Source: an uncultured Jannaschia sp.
Lineage (GTDB): Bacteria > Pseudomonadota > Alphaproteobacteria > Rhodobacterales > Rhodobacteraceae
Length of the DNA stretch: 64,000 bases
Direction: 5' to 3'
Assembly: GCF_947494025.1 (NCBI RefSeq)
Contig: NZ_CANLTQ010000013.1
Coordinates: forward strand, 1 to 64,000
The position numbers were made by a program, and so were the translations under genes. Below are positions 26,358 through 35,214 of the stretch, piece by piece. The notes below the pieces were generated by a model, which did no database searches, was not told the DNA's origin, and saw nothing but the letters and a program-made list of their open reading frames with translations. Each line of letters begins with the position of its first letter. Positions within the stretch are counted from its first letter, which is position 1.

Positions 26358-27687
26358 AATCCTCGTTCCCGCCGGCGCGCTCGGCCTCGGCTGGGACGAG
26401 GCCGCGCTGGAGGCGGGGCTCGCCCGGGCGCCGGATCTCATCGCCATCGACGGCGGCTCGACCGATAGCGGGCCGGCCTATCTGGGCCGGGGCGTCAGCA
26501 AGTATTCCCGCGCGCAGACCAAGGCCGAATGGGCCGCCCTGATCGACGCGCGCGCGCGGGCGGGCTGCCCCCTCGTCGTCGGCACGGCGGGAACCTGCGG
26601 CGCGGGGGCGGCGGTGGACTGGCTGCTGTCGATCACGCGGGAGGTGCTGGCGGAATCGGGCCGCCACGCGAAGATCGCCGTCCTCTACTGCGACCGTGAT
26701 CCCGGCGCGCTCGCCGCGGCGTGGGACCGCGTCGCGCCGCTTCCCGGCGCGCCCGAGGTGACGGCCGAGGACGTGGCGACCTGCACCAACGTCGTCGCGT
26801 TGGCCGGGGTGGAGCAGGTGCAGGCGGCCCTCGCCACGGGGGCGGACATCGTTATCTGCGGACGCACGACCGACACCGCCATCCTCGCGGCACTTCCCAT
26901 CGCGCGGGGCGGCCATTCCGGCGCGGCGTGGCATGGGGCCAAGGTCGGCGAATGCGGCGCTCTCTGCTGCACGCATCCCGACACGGGCGTCATCGAGATC
27001 CTGTTCGACGCGACCGGGTTCACCGTGACGCCGATGGCCGGGATCTCCCGCGCGACGCCGCAGACTGTCGCGGCGCATCTCCTCTACGAGAACAGCGACC
27101 CGATCATCCTGCACGAACCCGGCGGTTTTCTCGACGTCACGCGCTCTACCTACCGGGCCGCAGGCGACCGCGCCGTGCGGGTGGAGGGCAGCGAGTGGGT
27201 GCCCGGCACCTATGCCGTGAAGCTCGAAGGCGCGCGGGTGGCGGGCCATGGCATCATGTCGCTCGTTCTGGTGCGCGACCCGCGCTACGTGCGCGCGATC
27301 GACGAATGGTGCATCTCGCTCGAGGCTCGGGCGCGGCGCCGGATCGGGCAGCGGATGGGCGACGTGGCCTACGACCTCGAGTTGCGGCGTATTGGTGTCG
27401 ACGCGACGCTCGGCGCGCGGGAGCCGGACCGGGCGGTGCCGAACGAGGTCGGCGTGATGGCGCAGGTGGTGGCGCCCGACGCGGATGTGGCGCGCGAGGT
27501 CGCGAAGGTCGTCAATCCGCTCCTCCTGCATCATCCGCTGACCGAGGAAGAGCCGATGCCCACCTTCGCCTTTCCGTTCTCGCCGCCCGAGGTGGATCTC
27601 GGCCCGCAATACGAGTTCGTCTTCCATCACGTCCTGTCGCTCGACGATCCGATGGACGGGTTCCGAATCGAGGTCGTCGATGTCTGA
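26338..27687 (+). CDS. AtuA/DUF1446 family protein
   Basis: A 449-residue protein of the acyclic-terpene-utilisation AtuA family (DUF1446). It opens ILVPAGALGLGWDEAALEAGLA and DLIAIDGGSTDSGPAYLG, followed by GTAGTCGAG and GADIVICGRTTDTA, blocks shared across the family. AtuA is needed for citronellol growth in Pseudomonas, but its reaction is unknown, and most homologues sit with DUF4387 near organic-acid transporters, as here. Overlap with tctA upstream (20 bases) and DUF4387 downstream (8 bases) indicates one operon. Confidence 0.87.
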   Translation: MPDRQTRILVPAGALGLGWDEAALEAGLARAPDLIAIDGGSTDSGPAYLGRGVSKYSRAQTKAEWAALIDARARAGCPLVVGTAGTCGAGAAVDWLLSITREVLAESGRHAKIAVLYCDRDPGALAAAWDRVAPLPGAPEVTAEDVATCTNVVALAGVEQVQAALATGADIVICGRTTDTAILAALPIARGGHSGAAWHGAKVGECGALCCTHPDTGVIEILFDATGFTVTPMAGISRATPQTVAAHLLYENSDPIILHEPGGFLDVTRSTYRAAGDRAVRVEGSEWVPGTYAVKLEGARVAGHGIMSLVLVRDPRYVRAIDEWCISLEARARRRIGQRMGDVAYDLELRRIGVDATLGAREPDRAVPNEVGVMAQVVAPDADVAREVAKVVNPLLLHHPLTEEEPMPTFAFPFSPPEVDLGPQYEFVFHHVLSLDDPMDGFRIEVVDV

Positions 27688-27970
27688 GGAGCTGGGCCGA
27701 CTCGCGCGTATCCGGTCCAAGAATGCCGGACCGTTCTGGCTGACGATCGACATTTTCTGTTCGGAGACGAGCTACGGCCGAGTCAGCGCCATTCCGACGG
27801 AGACTTTCGCCGCCCGGCTCGCCGCGCCGGATCTTCGGCGCTTCGACCTGCCGGACCTGCATGTTGTAAAGCTGAGCCTGCCGCGCCCCGAGATACAGGG
27901 GAGCCTTCGCGACCGGGACATGCACGGGGCGGCGATGGCGCAGGTACTCGCCGCGATGGCGGTGGGTTAA
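27680..27970 (+). CDS. DUF4387 family protein
   Basis: A 96-residue protein with the DUF4387 signature RLARIRSKNAGPFWLTIDIFC near the start and LSLPRPEIQGSLRDRDMHGAA near the end. It is the standard small partner of AtuA/DUF1446 proteins and may be a subunit of the same enzyme; no reaction is known. It overlaps the AtuA gene by eight bases and closes the operon. Confidence 0.87.
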   Translation: MSEELGRLARIRSKNAGPFWLTIDIFCSETSYGRVSAIPTETFAARLAAPDLRRFDLPDLHVVKLSLPRPEIQGSLRDRDMHGAAMAQVLAAMAVG

Positions 27971-28053
27971 AGCTTTCCGCGACTTCGCGAAATCGTGAGA
28001 ATACCGACGGGCGACGATGGCGTTCCCCAAATCCGGATGCCGGCGTCCGGAAT

Positions 28054-28236
28054 TTCGACCAACTTGCCGAGGTCTTGGGCGCCATCTGCAATCTCTCCAC
28101 ACCCGACGAATGCTGGAACGACCTCGCAGATGCCGTTCGTCATGCAGGCGAGGCGGACATGTATGTTCCCAGGGTACGGCGTCGGTCTGCCTCGTCGGCC
28201 ATGAGACGCGCCGAAGCGCGATGTGACGCGTCCTGA
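28054..28236 (+). mobile_element. probable C-terminal remnant of an IS630-type transposase
   Basis: A frame without a start reads FDQLAEVLGAICNLSTPDEC, then W-N-D-L-A-D-A-V-R-H-A-G, and ends in TGA. IS630-family transposases end with a similar 'LGxxCxLxTPxECxNYFxxAGY' block. There is no transposase core upstream (the DUF4387 gene ends 83 bases away), so only a scrap remains. The bases from 27971 to 28308 hold nothing else that I can support. Confidence 0.4.
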
Positions 28237-28308
28237 CTGGAAAACCACCTACCGGCGCCGAGGATGCCCGTCCGCATCATCTACCGAATACGTTCACGGA
28301 GGGGGTGT

Positions 28309-28392
28309 TGGTGGGCGACCCTGGAATCGAACCAGGCGTGCGTCTCCGCGAGGGAGTTACAGTCCCCTGCCACACCTTGCGGCCTGTCGCCC
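28309..28392 (-). tRNA. tRNA-Tyr (GUA)
   Basis: On the minus strand, a class II tRNA: acceptor GGGCGAC/GTCGCCC, anticodon stem GGGAC...with loop CTGTAAC (anticodon GTA), a long variable arm (GCGGAGACGC), T arm CCTGGTTCGATTCCAGG, and an encoded CCA at 28311-28309. The class II arm and GTA anticodon identify tyrosine. Confidence 0.95.
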
Positions 28393-28490
28393 AACGGTGG
28401 ACCGGATAGCCGCCGCTCCGGGTGGGGTCAAGCGGTGTTGTGGCTCTGTGTGCAAGCGGCGATAAGCGCCGGAAACCAACAGGGGGTCGC

Positions 28491-29273
28491 ATGGCGCAGA
28501 AGCCGAAATGGGTCGTCGCGAAGGAGCAGGAGCGACGGGCCGGGGCGCGCGAGACGCTCTGGCTCTTCGGGCTGCACGCGGTGCGTGACGCGCTGGCCAA
28601 TCCGATGCGCGACCGGTTGCGCCTCGTCCTGACGAAGAACGCCGCCGACCGGCTCGGCGAGGCGGTTCCAGCCTCGGGCATGGAGCCGGAGATCGTCGAT
28701 CCGCGGAAGTTTCCCGTCCCCCTCGATCCGGGTTCCGTCCACCAGGGGGCCGCGCTCGAGGTGCGTCCGCTCGATTGGGGCCGGCTGGAGGACGTGGCCC
28801 GCCCCGGCGGCGATGCGCCGCTTCTCGTCCTTCTCGACCGGGTGACCGATCCGCACAATGCGGGCGCGATCCTGAGGTCGGCGGAAGTGTTCGGCGCGCG
28901 GGCGGTCATCGCGCCGAGCCGCCATTCCGTACCGGAAACGGGGGCACTGGCCAAGACGGCGTCGGGTGCGCTCGAGCGGCAGCCCTACCTCCGGATCGGC
29001 AATCTCGGCGACGCGATGGAGCGGCTGGCGGGACTGGGCTACACGCTCGTCGGTCTCGACGGCGAAGCGGAGGAAACGTTGACCGATGTGGCGACGGGGC
29101 TTGTCACGACCCCCACAGCCATCGTCCTCGGGGCGGAAGGGCCGGGATTGCGGGACCGGACCCGGTCGCTTTGCCACCGCATGACGCGCGTCCACGCGAG
29201 CGGAACGTTCGGGTCGCTCAACGTGTCCAACGCCGCTGCCGTCGCTCTTTTCGCTTTGTCTATCGGGCGTTGA
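28491..29273 (+). CDS. rlmB: 23S rRNA (guanosine-2'-O)-methyltransferase RlmB
   Basis: A 260-residue SPOUT methyltransferase that methylates the ribose of a conserved guanosine in the peptidyl-transferase region of 23S rRNA. An N-terminal substrate-binding domain (LFGLHAVRDALANPMRD) is followed by the knotted catalytic domain with RVTDPHNAGAILRSAEVFGA, VLGAEGPGLRD and SLNVSNAAAVALF, the three SPOUT motifs. The ATG at 28491 follows AGGGGG. It is divergent from tRNA-Tyr and ends before a strong terminator. Confidence 0.93.
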   Translation: MAQKPKWVVAKEQERRAGARETLWLFGLHAVRDALANPMRDRLRLVLTKNAADRLGEAVPASGMEPEIVDPRKFPVPLDPGSVHQGAALEVRPLDWGRLEDVARPGGDAPLLVLLDRVTDPHNAGAILRSAEVFGARAVIAPSRHSVPETGALAKTASGALERQPYLRIGNLGDAMERLAGLGYTLVGLDGEAEETLTDVATGLVTTPTAIVLGAEGPGLRDRTRSLCHRMTRVHASGTFGSLNVSNAAAVALFALSIGR

Positions 29274-29409
29274 ACGAAAAATGGATGGTGGCAGAAGAAA
29301 ATGCCGATCGCAAGGGAACTCCTTGCTTGCAAGTCTGTTGTCCTTGTGTCTGAGGAAGGCGAGATTGGAACTTTCGCACTTCTGTTCACTGTCCCTCGTT
29401 CCATAACTT

Positions 29410-29443
29410 GGGCCCGCGTCTTCGATGCCGCGGGCCCTTTTTT
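29410..29443 (+). terminator. intrinsic terminator downstream of rlmB
   Basis: GGGCCCGCG (29410-29418) pairs perfectly with CGCGGGCCC (29429-29437) across a ten-base loop and is followed by six T. It lies 137 bases after rlmB and ends only 18 bases before the next start codon, so the next gene must start transcription at or inside it, or depend on read-through. Confidence 0.88.
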
Positions 29444-29444
29444 C

Positions 29445-29450
29445 TATGAT
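29445..29450 (+). promoter_or_regulatory. possible -10 box giving a nearly leaderless mRNA
   Basis: TATGAT sits directly behind the terminator T tract and 11 bases before the ATG at 29462. If used, transcription would begin within about five bases of the start codon. No good -35 is visible because that position falls inside the terminator stem, and no Shine-Dalgarno site precedes the ATG, which fits a leaderless transcript. Confidence 0.35.
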
Positions 29451-29461
29451 TTGGTGCATCA

Positions 29462-29884
29462 ATGGCCGACCTTTCAGACGATGATCTCCGCGACCTTCTC
29501 GCGCGTGCTCGTCGCTTCGCCTGTGTCGGGGCGTCCGCGAACCCCGCGCGCCCGAGCCATTACGTATCGCGGTACCTCATCGCACAGGGCTACGACGTCG
29601 TGCCCGTCAATCCGGGCCTTGCCGGGCAGGTCGTGTTCGGCCGCCAGGCGGTCGGGTCGCTTTCGGAGATCAAAGGGCCTGTCGATGTGCTCGACGTGTT
29701 CCGCCGGTCGGAGGCGGTGTCCGATCTGGTCCGCGACGCGCTGGCGACATTGCCCGCCCTTCAATGCGTCTGGCTGCAACTCGGCGTCTTTTCGGACGAA
29801 GCCGTGGAGATGTGCCGCGAGGCGGGGGTCGGTTTCGTACAGGACCGCTGTCCCAAGATCGAGCATGCGCGTCTGATCGCCTAG
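29462..29884 (+). CDS. CoA-binding domain protein (YccU type)
   Basis: A 140-residue single-domain Rossmann protein of the CoA_binding_2 family: FACVGASANPARPSHYVSRY (nucleotide loop), GYDVVPVNPG, VDVLDVFRRSE and a late CPKIEHARL. Family members bind CoA and are small relatives of the succinyl-CoA synthetase alpha domain; the role is unknown. No ribosome site is visible upstream. Confidence 0.85.
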   Translation: MADLSDDDLRDLLARARRFACVGASANPARPSHYVSRYLIAQGYDVVPVNPGLAGQVVFGRQAVGSLSEIKGPVDVLDVFRRSEAVSDLVRDALATLPALQCVWLQLGVFSDEAVEMCREAGVGFVQDRCPKIEHARLIA

Positions 29885-29905
29885 TCCTGCCGGACACGAA
29901 AAGGC

Positions 29906-29923
29906 CCGCCGCTTTCGCGACGG
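29906..29923. terminator. weak shared terminator between convergent genes
   Basis: CCGCCGC-TTTC-GCGACGG forms a seven-pair stem with one mismatch, with AAAA on the left and a T-rich stretch (TCTTCTT) on the right, so it could stop transcription from both sides. Confidence 0.4.
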
Positions 29924-29948
29924 ACCGTCTTCTTACCGTATGCCGCGC

Positions 29949-31151
29949 TCAGCCCTCGTATGCGGGCAGCTGCTCCAGTTGCTCCTCGGTCGCGTCGATG
30001 TAGATGCGCATGTCGTTCTCGCCCTGCAGGATCTGCAGGTTGTCGAACGGCACCTCGACCTGCTTCTCGCCGAGACCGAGGAAGCCGCCAACGTCCACGA
30101 TCGCGCTGTCAAGCTTGCCGTCGTCGCTTACCAGCAATTCACCGATCTCGCCCACGCGCTCGTCCTCCGGGCCGTAGACAGCCGCGCCTGTCACGTCGTC
30201 GGCGGTCAGCTGGTCATAGCCGATCACCTGATAGCCCTCGCGTTCCATCATCGGCGCGGGCATCAGGCCGGCCGTGCCAGCCGCCGCCATATCGCCTTCG
30301 GGGGCCATCGTCGCGTCGTCCTGCGCCATTTCGGTCTCGCCGCCGGTCATCTCGGTCGCGGTTTCGTCCACGGTGGCCTCGACCTCGTTTCCGGCCTCCG
30401 CCATCTCGTCGCCCGCATTCTCCATGGCCGTCTCGGCTTCGCCGCCGGCCTCGGCCAGCTCTGTCTCGACGTTCTCCAGGGTGGCTTCGGCCTCGTCTCC
30501 GGCCTCTGCCATCTCGGCCCCGGCGTCTTCCACGGCGCCTTCGGCTTCCGTCTCAGCCATGTTCACGGCATCGCGGGCCTCCTCGGGCTCCATTCCGTCG
30601 GCGATCAGCGCGGATTCCTCCGGGTCCATGCTCGGATCGGAATTGCCGCCCGTCACCAGCGTCGAGCCAGCCTGCGTGTCCATGCCGGTGCCCTGCGTGG
30701 CGTTCATCGCGCCGGTCTCGAGGCCGGCGGCACTCGTCGGTTCCTGAAACTCGGGGGCGTTCTCAAGGTCTTCCTGCGTGCCCTGCATCACGATGAAGTA
30801 GTCGCTTGCCGCCTCGCCGTCGGACACGAATTGCAGGTCGTCCATGTTCACGGCAACGGTGCGCTCGCCGATGCCGAGAAAGCCGCCGATATCGACGAGG
30901 ACCGCGTCGATCTCGCCCGAATTGCCCAGCACGATGTCCGAGATCTCGCCGACGTCGTTCCAGTCCTGGCCTTGGCCGGCGGTGATGTCGACCTCGGTCT
31001 CGGAGACGTAAAGGCGCGATCCCATGAGGTCGGACCCCCGGACGGAGTCGCCCTCGATGGCGGAGACGAACGGGCCGGTTGCCGCATCCTGGGCGGTGGC
31101 GGGGACGGCAAGGGCCATAGCGATGGCCGTAGACGCGAACAGCGTTTTCAT
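29949..31151 (-). CDS. periplasmic protein with two PRC-barrel domains and an acidic repeat linker
   Basis: A 400-residue protein with a signal peptide (to residue 20, ATA|QDA). A PRC-barrel lies at each end, about 28-125 and 305-395; both carry the same kind of block, e.g. VDIGGFLGIGERTVAVNMDD and VDVGGFLGLGEKQVEVPFD. Between them is a Glu/Ala-rich stretch with repeats of about 19 residues (AEMAEAGDEAEAT, TELAEAGGEAETA, DEMAEAGNEVEAT), likely helical. PRC-barrels bind proteins or RNA; here the location is the periplasm. AAGGAA precedes the ATG at 31151. Confidence 0.85.
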   Translation of the reverse strand: MKTLFASTAIAMALAVPATAQDAATGPFVSAIEGDSVRGSDLMGSRLYVSETEVDITAGQGQDWNDVGEISDIVLGNSGEIDAVLVDIGGFLGIGERTVAVNMDDLQFVSDGEAASDYFIVMQGTQEDLENAPEFQEPTSAAGLETGAMNATQGTGMDTQAGSTLVTGGNSDPSMDPEESALIADGMEPEEARDAVNMAETEAEGAVEDAGAEMAEAGDEAEATLENVETELAEAGGEAETAMENAGDEMAEAGNEVEATVDETATEMTGGETEMAQDDATMAPEGDMAAAGTAGLMPAPMMEREGYQVIGYDQLTADDVTGAAVYGPEDERVGEIGELLVSDDGKLDSAIVDVGGFLGLGEKQVEVPFDNLQILQGENDMRIYIDATEEQLEQLPAYEG

Positions 31152-31367
31152 CGGGAGTTCCTTTCGTTGCTGCGGTGACCTGCGTGCAGGCGGATTGGCT
31201 AGGCAACACGCAGGGAAGCGCGAAGGTTCCGAAACCGGAATGCCGTTTCGCTTTCTTTTCCGGAACATGCACACCGAAGCGGTGCGAAGCACCCCTGTGC
31301 CACGTCTTGGGCCGTCTCAGACGTCGAAGCGACGCATCGAGAAACGTTCGCCAGAAAGACCAGAGAT

Positions 31368-31691
31368 TCAGGACGTGCCGCGCGAGGCCCGTTCGTCCAG
31401 CCCCGACCGCCCGCTCCGGCGGTCGAGTTCTGCCAGGACGTCGGCCAGATCCACGTCCCGGGCCGCCAGCATCACGCAGAAATGGTAGAGGACATCCGCT
31501 CCCTCGCGGGTCAGGGCCTCGCGGTCGCCGCGTGCTGCCTCGATGATCGCCTCCACGGCCTCCTCGCCGAATTTCTCCGCGCATTTCGCAGGACCCTTGG
31601 CGAGAAGCTTCGCGGTCCAGCTGCTGTCGGGGTCCGCATCGCGGCGGGCGGCAATGGTCTGCCAAAGGGCGTCGAGCGCATGCATGCTCAT
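31368..31691 (-). CDS. hisE: phosphoribosyl-ATP pyrophosphatase
   Basis: A 107-residue MazG-like enzyme for the second step of histidine synthesis, PRATP to PRAMP. Seen: the helix [24 protein letters not shown] with the EExxE metal-binding pattern, then the second acidic helix [19 protein letters not shown]. The ATG at 31691 overlaps the hisF stop (ATGA). It is the last gene of the his run; the hisI half is encoded elsewhere. Confidence 0.93.
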   Translation of the reverse strand: MSMHALDALWQTIAARRDADPDSSWTAKLLAKGPAKCAEKFGEEAVEAIIEAARGDREALTREGADVLYHFCVMLAARDVDLADVLAELDRRSGRSGLDERASRGTS

Positions 31692-32449
31692 TCCATCCGC
31701 ATGGGGATGCCGGCCGCGGCCATGTGGGCCTTCGCCTCGGCAATCGTGTGGGTGCCGAAATGGAAGATCGACGCGGCGAGCACGGCGGAGGCCCGGCCTT
31801 CCGTTACGCCCGCCACGAGATGGTCGAGCGTGCCCACGCCGCCCGAGGCGATCACCGGGATCGGCAGGGCATCGGCGACGGCCCGGGTCAGGGGCAGGTT
31901 GAACCCCGCCTTGGTTCCGTCGCGATCCATCGAAGTGAGGAGGATCTCGCCCGCCCCCCGCTCCGCCGCCAGCCGGGCGAAGGCCACCGCGTCGATCCCG
32001 GTCTTCCGCCGGCCGCCATGGGTAAAGATCTCCCACTTGTCCGGCGCCACCGTGCGCGCGTCGATGGCGCAGACGATGCACTGGCTGCCGAACTTGTCCG
32101 CCGCCCGGGCGAGCACGTCGGGGTCGGCCACGGCGGCGGAGTTGAAGCTGACCTTGTCGGCCCCCGCCAGCAGCAGGTCGCGCACGTTTTCCACCGTCCG
32201 GACGCCGCCGCCGATGGTCAGCGGCATGAAGCACGCTTCCGCCGTCCGGGTAACGAGGTCGTACATCGTGCCGCGGTTTTCGTGCGTGGCGTGGATGTCG
32301 AGGAAGCAAAGCTCGTCGGCGCCGGCCGCGTCATAGGCGCGCGCCGATTCCACCGGGTCGCCCGCGTCGCGCAGGTCGACGAAGTTCACGCCCTTGACCA
32401 CGCGCCCGTCGGCCACGTCGAGACAGGGAATGATGCGCGTCTTCAGCAT
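31688..32449 (-). CDS. hisF: imidazole glycerol phosphate synthase, cyclase subunit
   Basis: A 253-residue TIM barrel that joins PRFAR and ammonia to give imidazole glycerol phosphate and AICAR, together with HisH. The catalytic aspartates are Asp11 ([10 protein letters not shown]) and the one in [10 protein letters not shown], near residue 130; GGGVRT and ASGGVG are the phosphate loops. The ATG at 32449 gives the standard length; the frame extends upstream without homology. It overlaps hisE by four bases. Confidence 0.96.
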   Translation of the reverse strand: MLKTRIIPCLDVADGRVVKGVNFVDLRDAGDPVESARAYDAAGADELCFLDIHATHENRGTMYDLVTRTAEACFMPLTIGGGVRTVENVRDLLLAGADKVSFNSAAVADPDVLARAADKFGSQCIVCAIDARTVAPDKWEIFTHGGRRKTGIDAVAFARLAAERGAGEILLTSMDRDGTKAGFNLPLTRAVADALPIPVIASGGVGTLDHLVAGVTEGRASAVLAASIFHFGTHTIAEAKAHMAAAGIPMRME

Positions 32450-32519
32450 GGGCGGGGTTCTGGCCGGGTTTCGCGAGCGGGGCAAGGGCTTGGCGGTTCG
32501 GGGACGGCCCCCGTCGCCA

Positions 32520-32762
32520 TCAGCCCCGGACAACCCGCCGGATCGCCGCCGCCAGAAGCCAGACCCCGCCGGCGAGAAGGAGCGCTTGCGCCAGAAGGGT
32601 CAGATGGGCGATCGCGAAGCGCGCGGGGACCGAGACGATGCAGACGACGAGGTCGAACGGTCGACTGCAATCCAGCGTGCCCAGCGACCATTCGAACCAC
32701 AGATCGATGAGAAGCGCCCCGAAGCCGAGCGCGATGAGTGCCGCGGGGTAGCGCAGCCTCAC
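32520..32762 (-). CDS. small two-helix membrane protein between hisA and hisF
   Basis: An 80-residue protein with two transmembrane helices (about 8-24 and 50-72) and two cysteines in the loop between ([10 protein letters not shown]). Its ATG overlaps the hisA stop (ATGA), so it is translated with hisA. Membrane proteins of this kind recur inside the his cluster of Rhodobacterales; no function is known. Confidence 0.72.
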   Translation of the reverse strand: MRLRYPAALIALGFGALLIDLWFEWSLGTLDCSRPFDLVVCIVSVPARFAIAHLTLLAQALLLAGGVWLLAAAIRRVVRG

Positions 32763-33481
32763 GCCGTCTTCAGCGCCGCCAGAGCCGCCCGGAGGTCGAT
32801 CGCCCCGTCGTAGAGCGCGCGGCCGGAGATCGCCCCGGCAATGGAGCCGGTCGCCTTCAGGCGTTCAAGATCCGCGAGCGAGGACACGCCGCCCGAGGCG
32901 ATTACCGGAATCGACACCGCCTCGGCCAAGGCCCGCGTCGCTTCGACGTTCGGGCCGCCCATCGCGCCGTCGCGGTCGATGTCGGTATAGACGATCGCCG
33001 CCACGCCGGCATCCTCGAAACGCCGGGCGAGGTCGGAGGCCATCACGTCCGTCTCCTCCGCCCAGCCGCGCGTGGCTACCCGGCCCGCGCGGGCGTCGAT
33101 GCCGACGGCGACCTGTCCGGGGAACGCGGCCGCCGCCTGCCGCACGAGGTCCGGCTCCTCGACCGCCGCGGTGCCGAGGATCACGCGCGCCAAACCCTTG
33201 GCGAGCCATGCTTCGATCGTGGCCATGTCGCGGATGCCGCCACCCAGCTGCGCGGGAACGTCGATGGCCGCGAGGATCTCCTCCACCGCCGTGGCGTTCA
33301 CCGGCTGGCCGGCGAAGGCCCCGTTCAGGTCGACGAGGTGGATCCAGTCGCAGCCCGCGTCCTGGAAGATGCGCGCCTGCGCGGCCGGATTGTCGTTGAA
33401 GATCGTCGCGCTTTCCATCTCGCCGTGGAGCAGGCGCACGGCCTGCCCGTCCTTCAGGTCGATCGCGGGGTAAAGGATCAT
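32759..33481 (-). CDS. hisA: ProFAR isomerase
   Basis: A 240-residue TIM barrel that isomerises ProFAR to PRFAR. The catalytic Asp lies in [11 protein letters not shown] (residue 8) and the second in VYTDIDRDG (near 128); phosphate loops are LGGGIRD and ASGGVSS. The ATG at 33481 follows AGGAG and gives the family length. It overlaps the small membrane gene downstream. Confidence 0.95.
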   Translation of the reverse strand: MILYPAIDLKDGQAVRLLHGEMESATIFNDNPAAQARIFQDAGCDWIHLVDLNGAFAGQPVNATAVEEILAAIDVPAQLGGGIRDMATIEAWLAKGLARVILGTAAVEEPDLVRQAAAAFPGQVAVGIDARAGRVATRGWAEETDVMASDLARRFEDAGVAAIVYTDIDRDGAMGGPNVEATRALAEAVSIPVIASGGVSSLADLERLKATGSIAGAISGRALYDGAIDLRAALAALKTA

Positions 33482-33714
33482 GGGGGACGCTCCTGTCTTG
33501 CGCGCGCTCAATGCCCGACCCGGACACGATGGGAAAGACCGTCACGGCGGATCGGAAACGCGGGCGGGGTCAGGTGTCGACGGACATCGCCTCGACGCTC
33601 CGCATTCCCGGGCTTCGACGCGCTTCGTGTCGCCCGCTCAAACGGTCACGTCCGAACGGCCGGGCTGAGGTTCGCCGGAACCGGGGTGCTGCGTGCGGAG
33701 CCCGTATGCGGGGG

Positions 33715-34353
33715 TCAGGGCGCCCAACGAAGAAAATTCGCGATCAGGCGCAGACCGGTCCGCTGGCTCTTTTCCGGGTGGAACTGCGTGCCGACGACAT
33801 TGCCGCGCGCGACGATCGCGGTCACGTCGCCGCCGTATTCCACATGGGCAAGCCGGTCGGACGGCGTGTCGACAGACATCTGGTAGGAGTGGACGAAATA
33901 GGCGTGATCGCCTGTGGCCACGCCGTCGAGGACCGGATGCGCCTCGGTCACGACAAGGTCGTTCCATCCCATATGCGGCACCTTCAGCGCAGGGTCGGAG
34001 GGCACGATCCGCTTCACTGTTCCGGGGATCACATCGAAGCCCGCGACCTCCTCGTATTCGCGCCCCTTCGAGGCGAGCATCTGCATGCCGACGCAGATGC
34101 CGAGAAAGGGCAGGGCGCGCGGGCCGATCGCCTCCAGCAATGCCCCCTCCAGCCCGTCGAAGCCCTTCAGGCCCCGGCGGCAGGCCGGAAACGCGCCGTC
34201 GCCCGGCAGGACGACGCGATCGGCCCGAACCACGTCCTCGGGGCGGGAGGACACCAGGATCTCCCCCGCATCCGTTTCCCGCGCCATTCGCTCGAAGGCC
34301 TTCCGCGCGGAATGCAGGTTGCCACTGTCGTAATCGACGAGAACGGTCCGCAT
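33715..34353 (-). CDS. hisH: imidazole glycerol phosphate synthase, glutaminase subunit
   Basis: A 212-residue class I glutaminase that supplies ammonia to HisF. The nucleophile is the cysteine in FLGICVGMQML (near residue 85), and the His-Glu pair is in FHPEKSQ near the C-terminus. PHMGWNDL is also typical. It starts two bases after the hisB stop. A 233-base gap with no gene separates it from hisA downstream. Confidence 0.95.
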   Translation of the reverse strand: MRTVLVDYDSGNLHSARKAFERMARETDAGEILVSSRPEDVVRADRVVLPGDGAFPACRRGLKGFDGLEGALLEAIGPRALPFLGICVGMQMLASKGREYEEVAGFDVIPGTVKRIVPSDPALKVPHMGWNDLVVTEAHPVLDGVATGDHAYFVHSYQMSVDTPSDRLAHVEYGGDVTAIVARGNVVGTQFHPEKSQRTGLRLIANFLRWAP

Positions 34354-34355
34354 GG

Positions 34356-34943
34356 TCAGAGCGATCCCTTGGTCGACGGGATCGCATCGGACTTCCGCGG
34401 ATCGGTCTCCAGCGCATCGCGCAGGGCGCGGGCGACCGCCTTGAACGCGGCCTCCGCGACGTGGTGCGCGTTCACGCCGCGCAGGCCGTCGACATGCATC
34501 GTGATGCCCCCGTGGGTCGCGAAGGCCTGAAAGAATTCGCGCACGAGCTCGGTGTCGAAACTCCTGATCTGCGGCGCCGACATCTCGACGTGCCAGGCGA
34601 GATAGGGCCGCCCCGACAGGTCGAGCGCGGCGCGGACCAACGCGTCGTCCATCGGCAGGAGGCACGCGCCGTAGCGGCGGATGCCGCGCTTGTCGCCCAT
34701 GGCCCGCGTGAGCGCCTGACCGATCGCGATGCCGGTATCCTCGACCGTATGGTGGTCGTCGATATGCAGGTCTCCGTCGCAGCGCACCGTCAGGTCGATC
34801 AGCGCGTGGCGCGCCAGCTGGTCGAGCATGTGGTCGAAGAAGCCCACACCCGTCCGGTTGTCGTAGGCGCCGGTCCCATCGAGGTCGAGCGTGACTTCGA
34901 TATCGGTTTCGGCGGTCTTGCGGGCGATGGTGGCCGTGCGCAT
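34356..34943 (-). CDS. hisB: imidazoleglycerol-phosphate dehydratase
   Basis: A 195-residue manganese enzyme that dehydrates imidazole glycerol phosphate. Both metal-binding repeats are visible: [12 protein letters not shown] / [17 protein letters not shown] and the second [20 protein letters not shown]. The ATG at 34943 follows GAGGAG. It is the first gene of the hisB-hisH-hisA-(small TM)-hisF-hisE run. Confidence 0.96.
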   Translation of the reverse strand: MRTATIARKTAETDIEVTLDLDGTGAYDNRTGVGFFDHMLDQLARHALIDLTVRCDGDLHIDDHHTVEDTGIAIGQALTRAMGDKRGIRRYGACLLPMDDALVRAALDLSGRPYLAWHVEMSAPQIRSFDTELVREFFQAFATHGGITMHVDGLRGVNAHHVAEAAFKAVARALRDALETDPRKSDAIPSTKGSL

Positions 34944-35058
34944 CGGCGGCTCCTCGGAAGTCGGTCGCGGCCCCCTTAACCCGACGGACGGAGGCCGGAA
35001 AGGGCGGGAAACGACGAAGGCCCCCGACAAGGTGCCGGGGGCCTTTCGAGGTCCGAAA

Positions 35059-35133
35059 TGGAGCGGGCGATGAGATTCGAACTCACGACCCTTACCTTGG
35101 CAAGGTAATGCTCTACCCCTGAGCTACGCCCGC
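35059..35133 (-). tRNA. tRNA-Gly (GCC)
   Basis: On the minus strand: acceptor GCGGGCG/CGCCCGC, D arm GTAGCTCAGGGGTAGAGC, anticodon stem ACCTT/AAGGT with GCC in the loop, T arm GTGAGTTCGAATCTCAT, and an encoded CCA. The cloverleaf is complete. Confidence 0.95.
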
Positions 35134-35214
35134 CCGTTTCGGTGCGCGTCAGATAGGAAAACGCTGCAGGGCGTGCAAGCGGAAAATCCCGGCTCCGTGC
35201 GTTATTCCCAGGCG

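Noticed and set aside
27967-28248. 93-codon minus-strand frame between DUF4387 and tRNA-Tyr
   Set aside because: The plus-strand transposase-like frame explains the region better, and this frame lacks a ribosome site.
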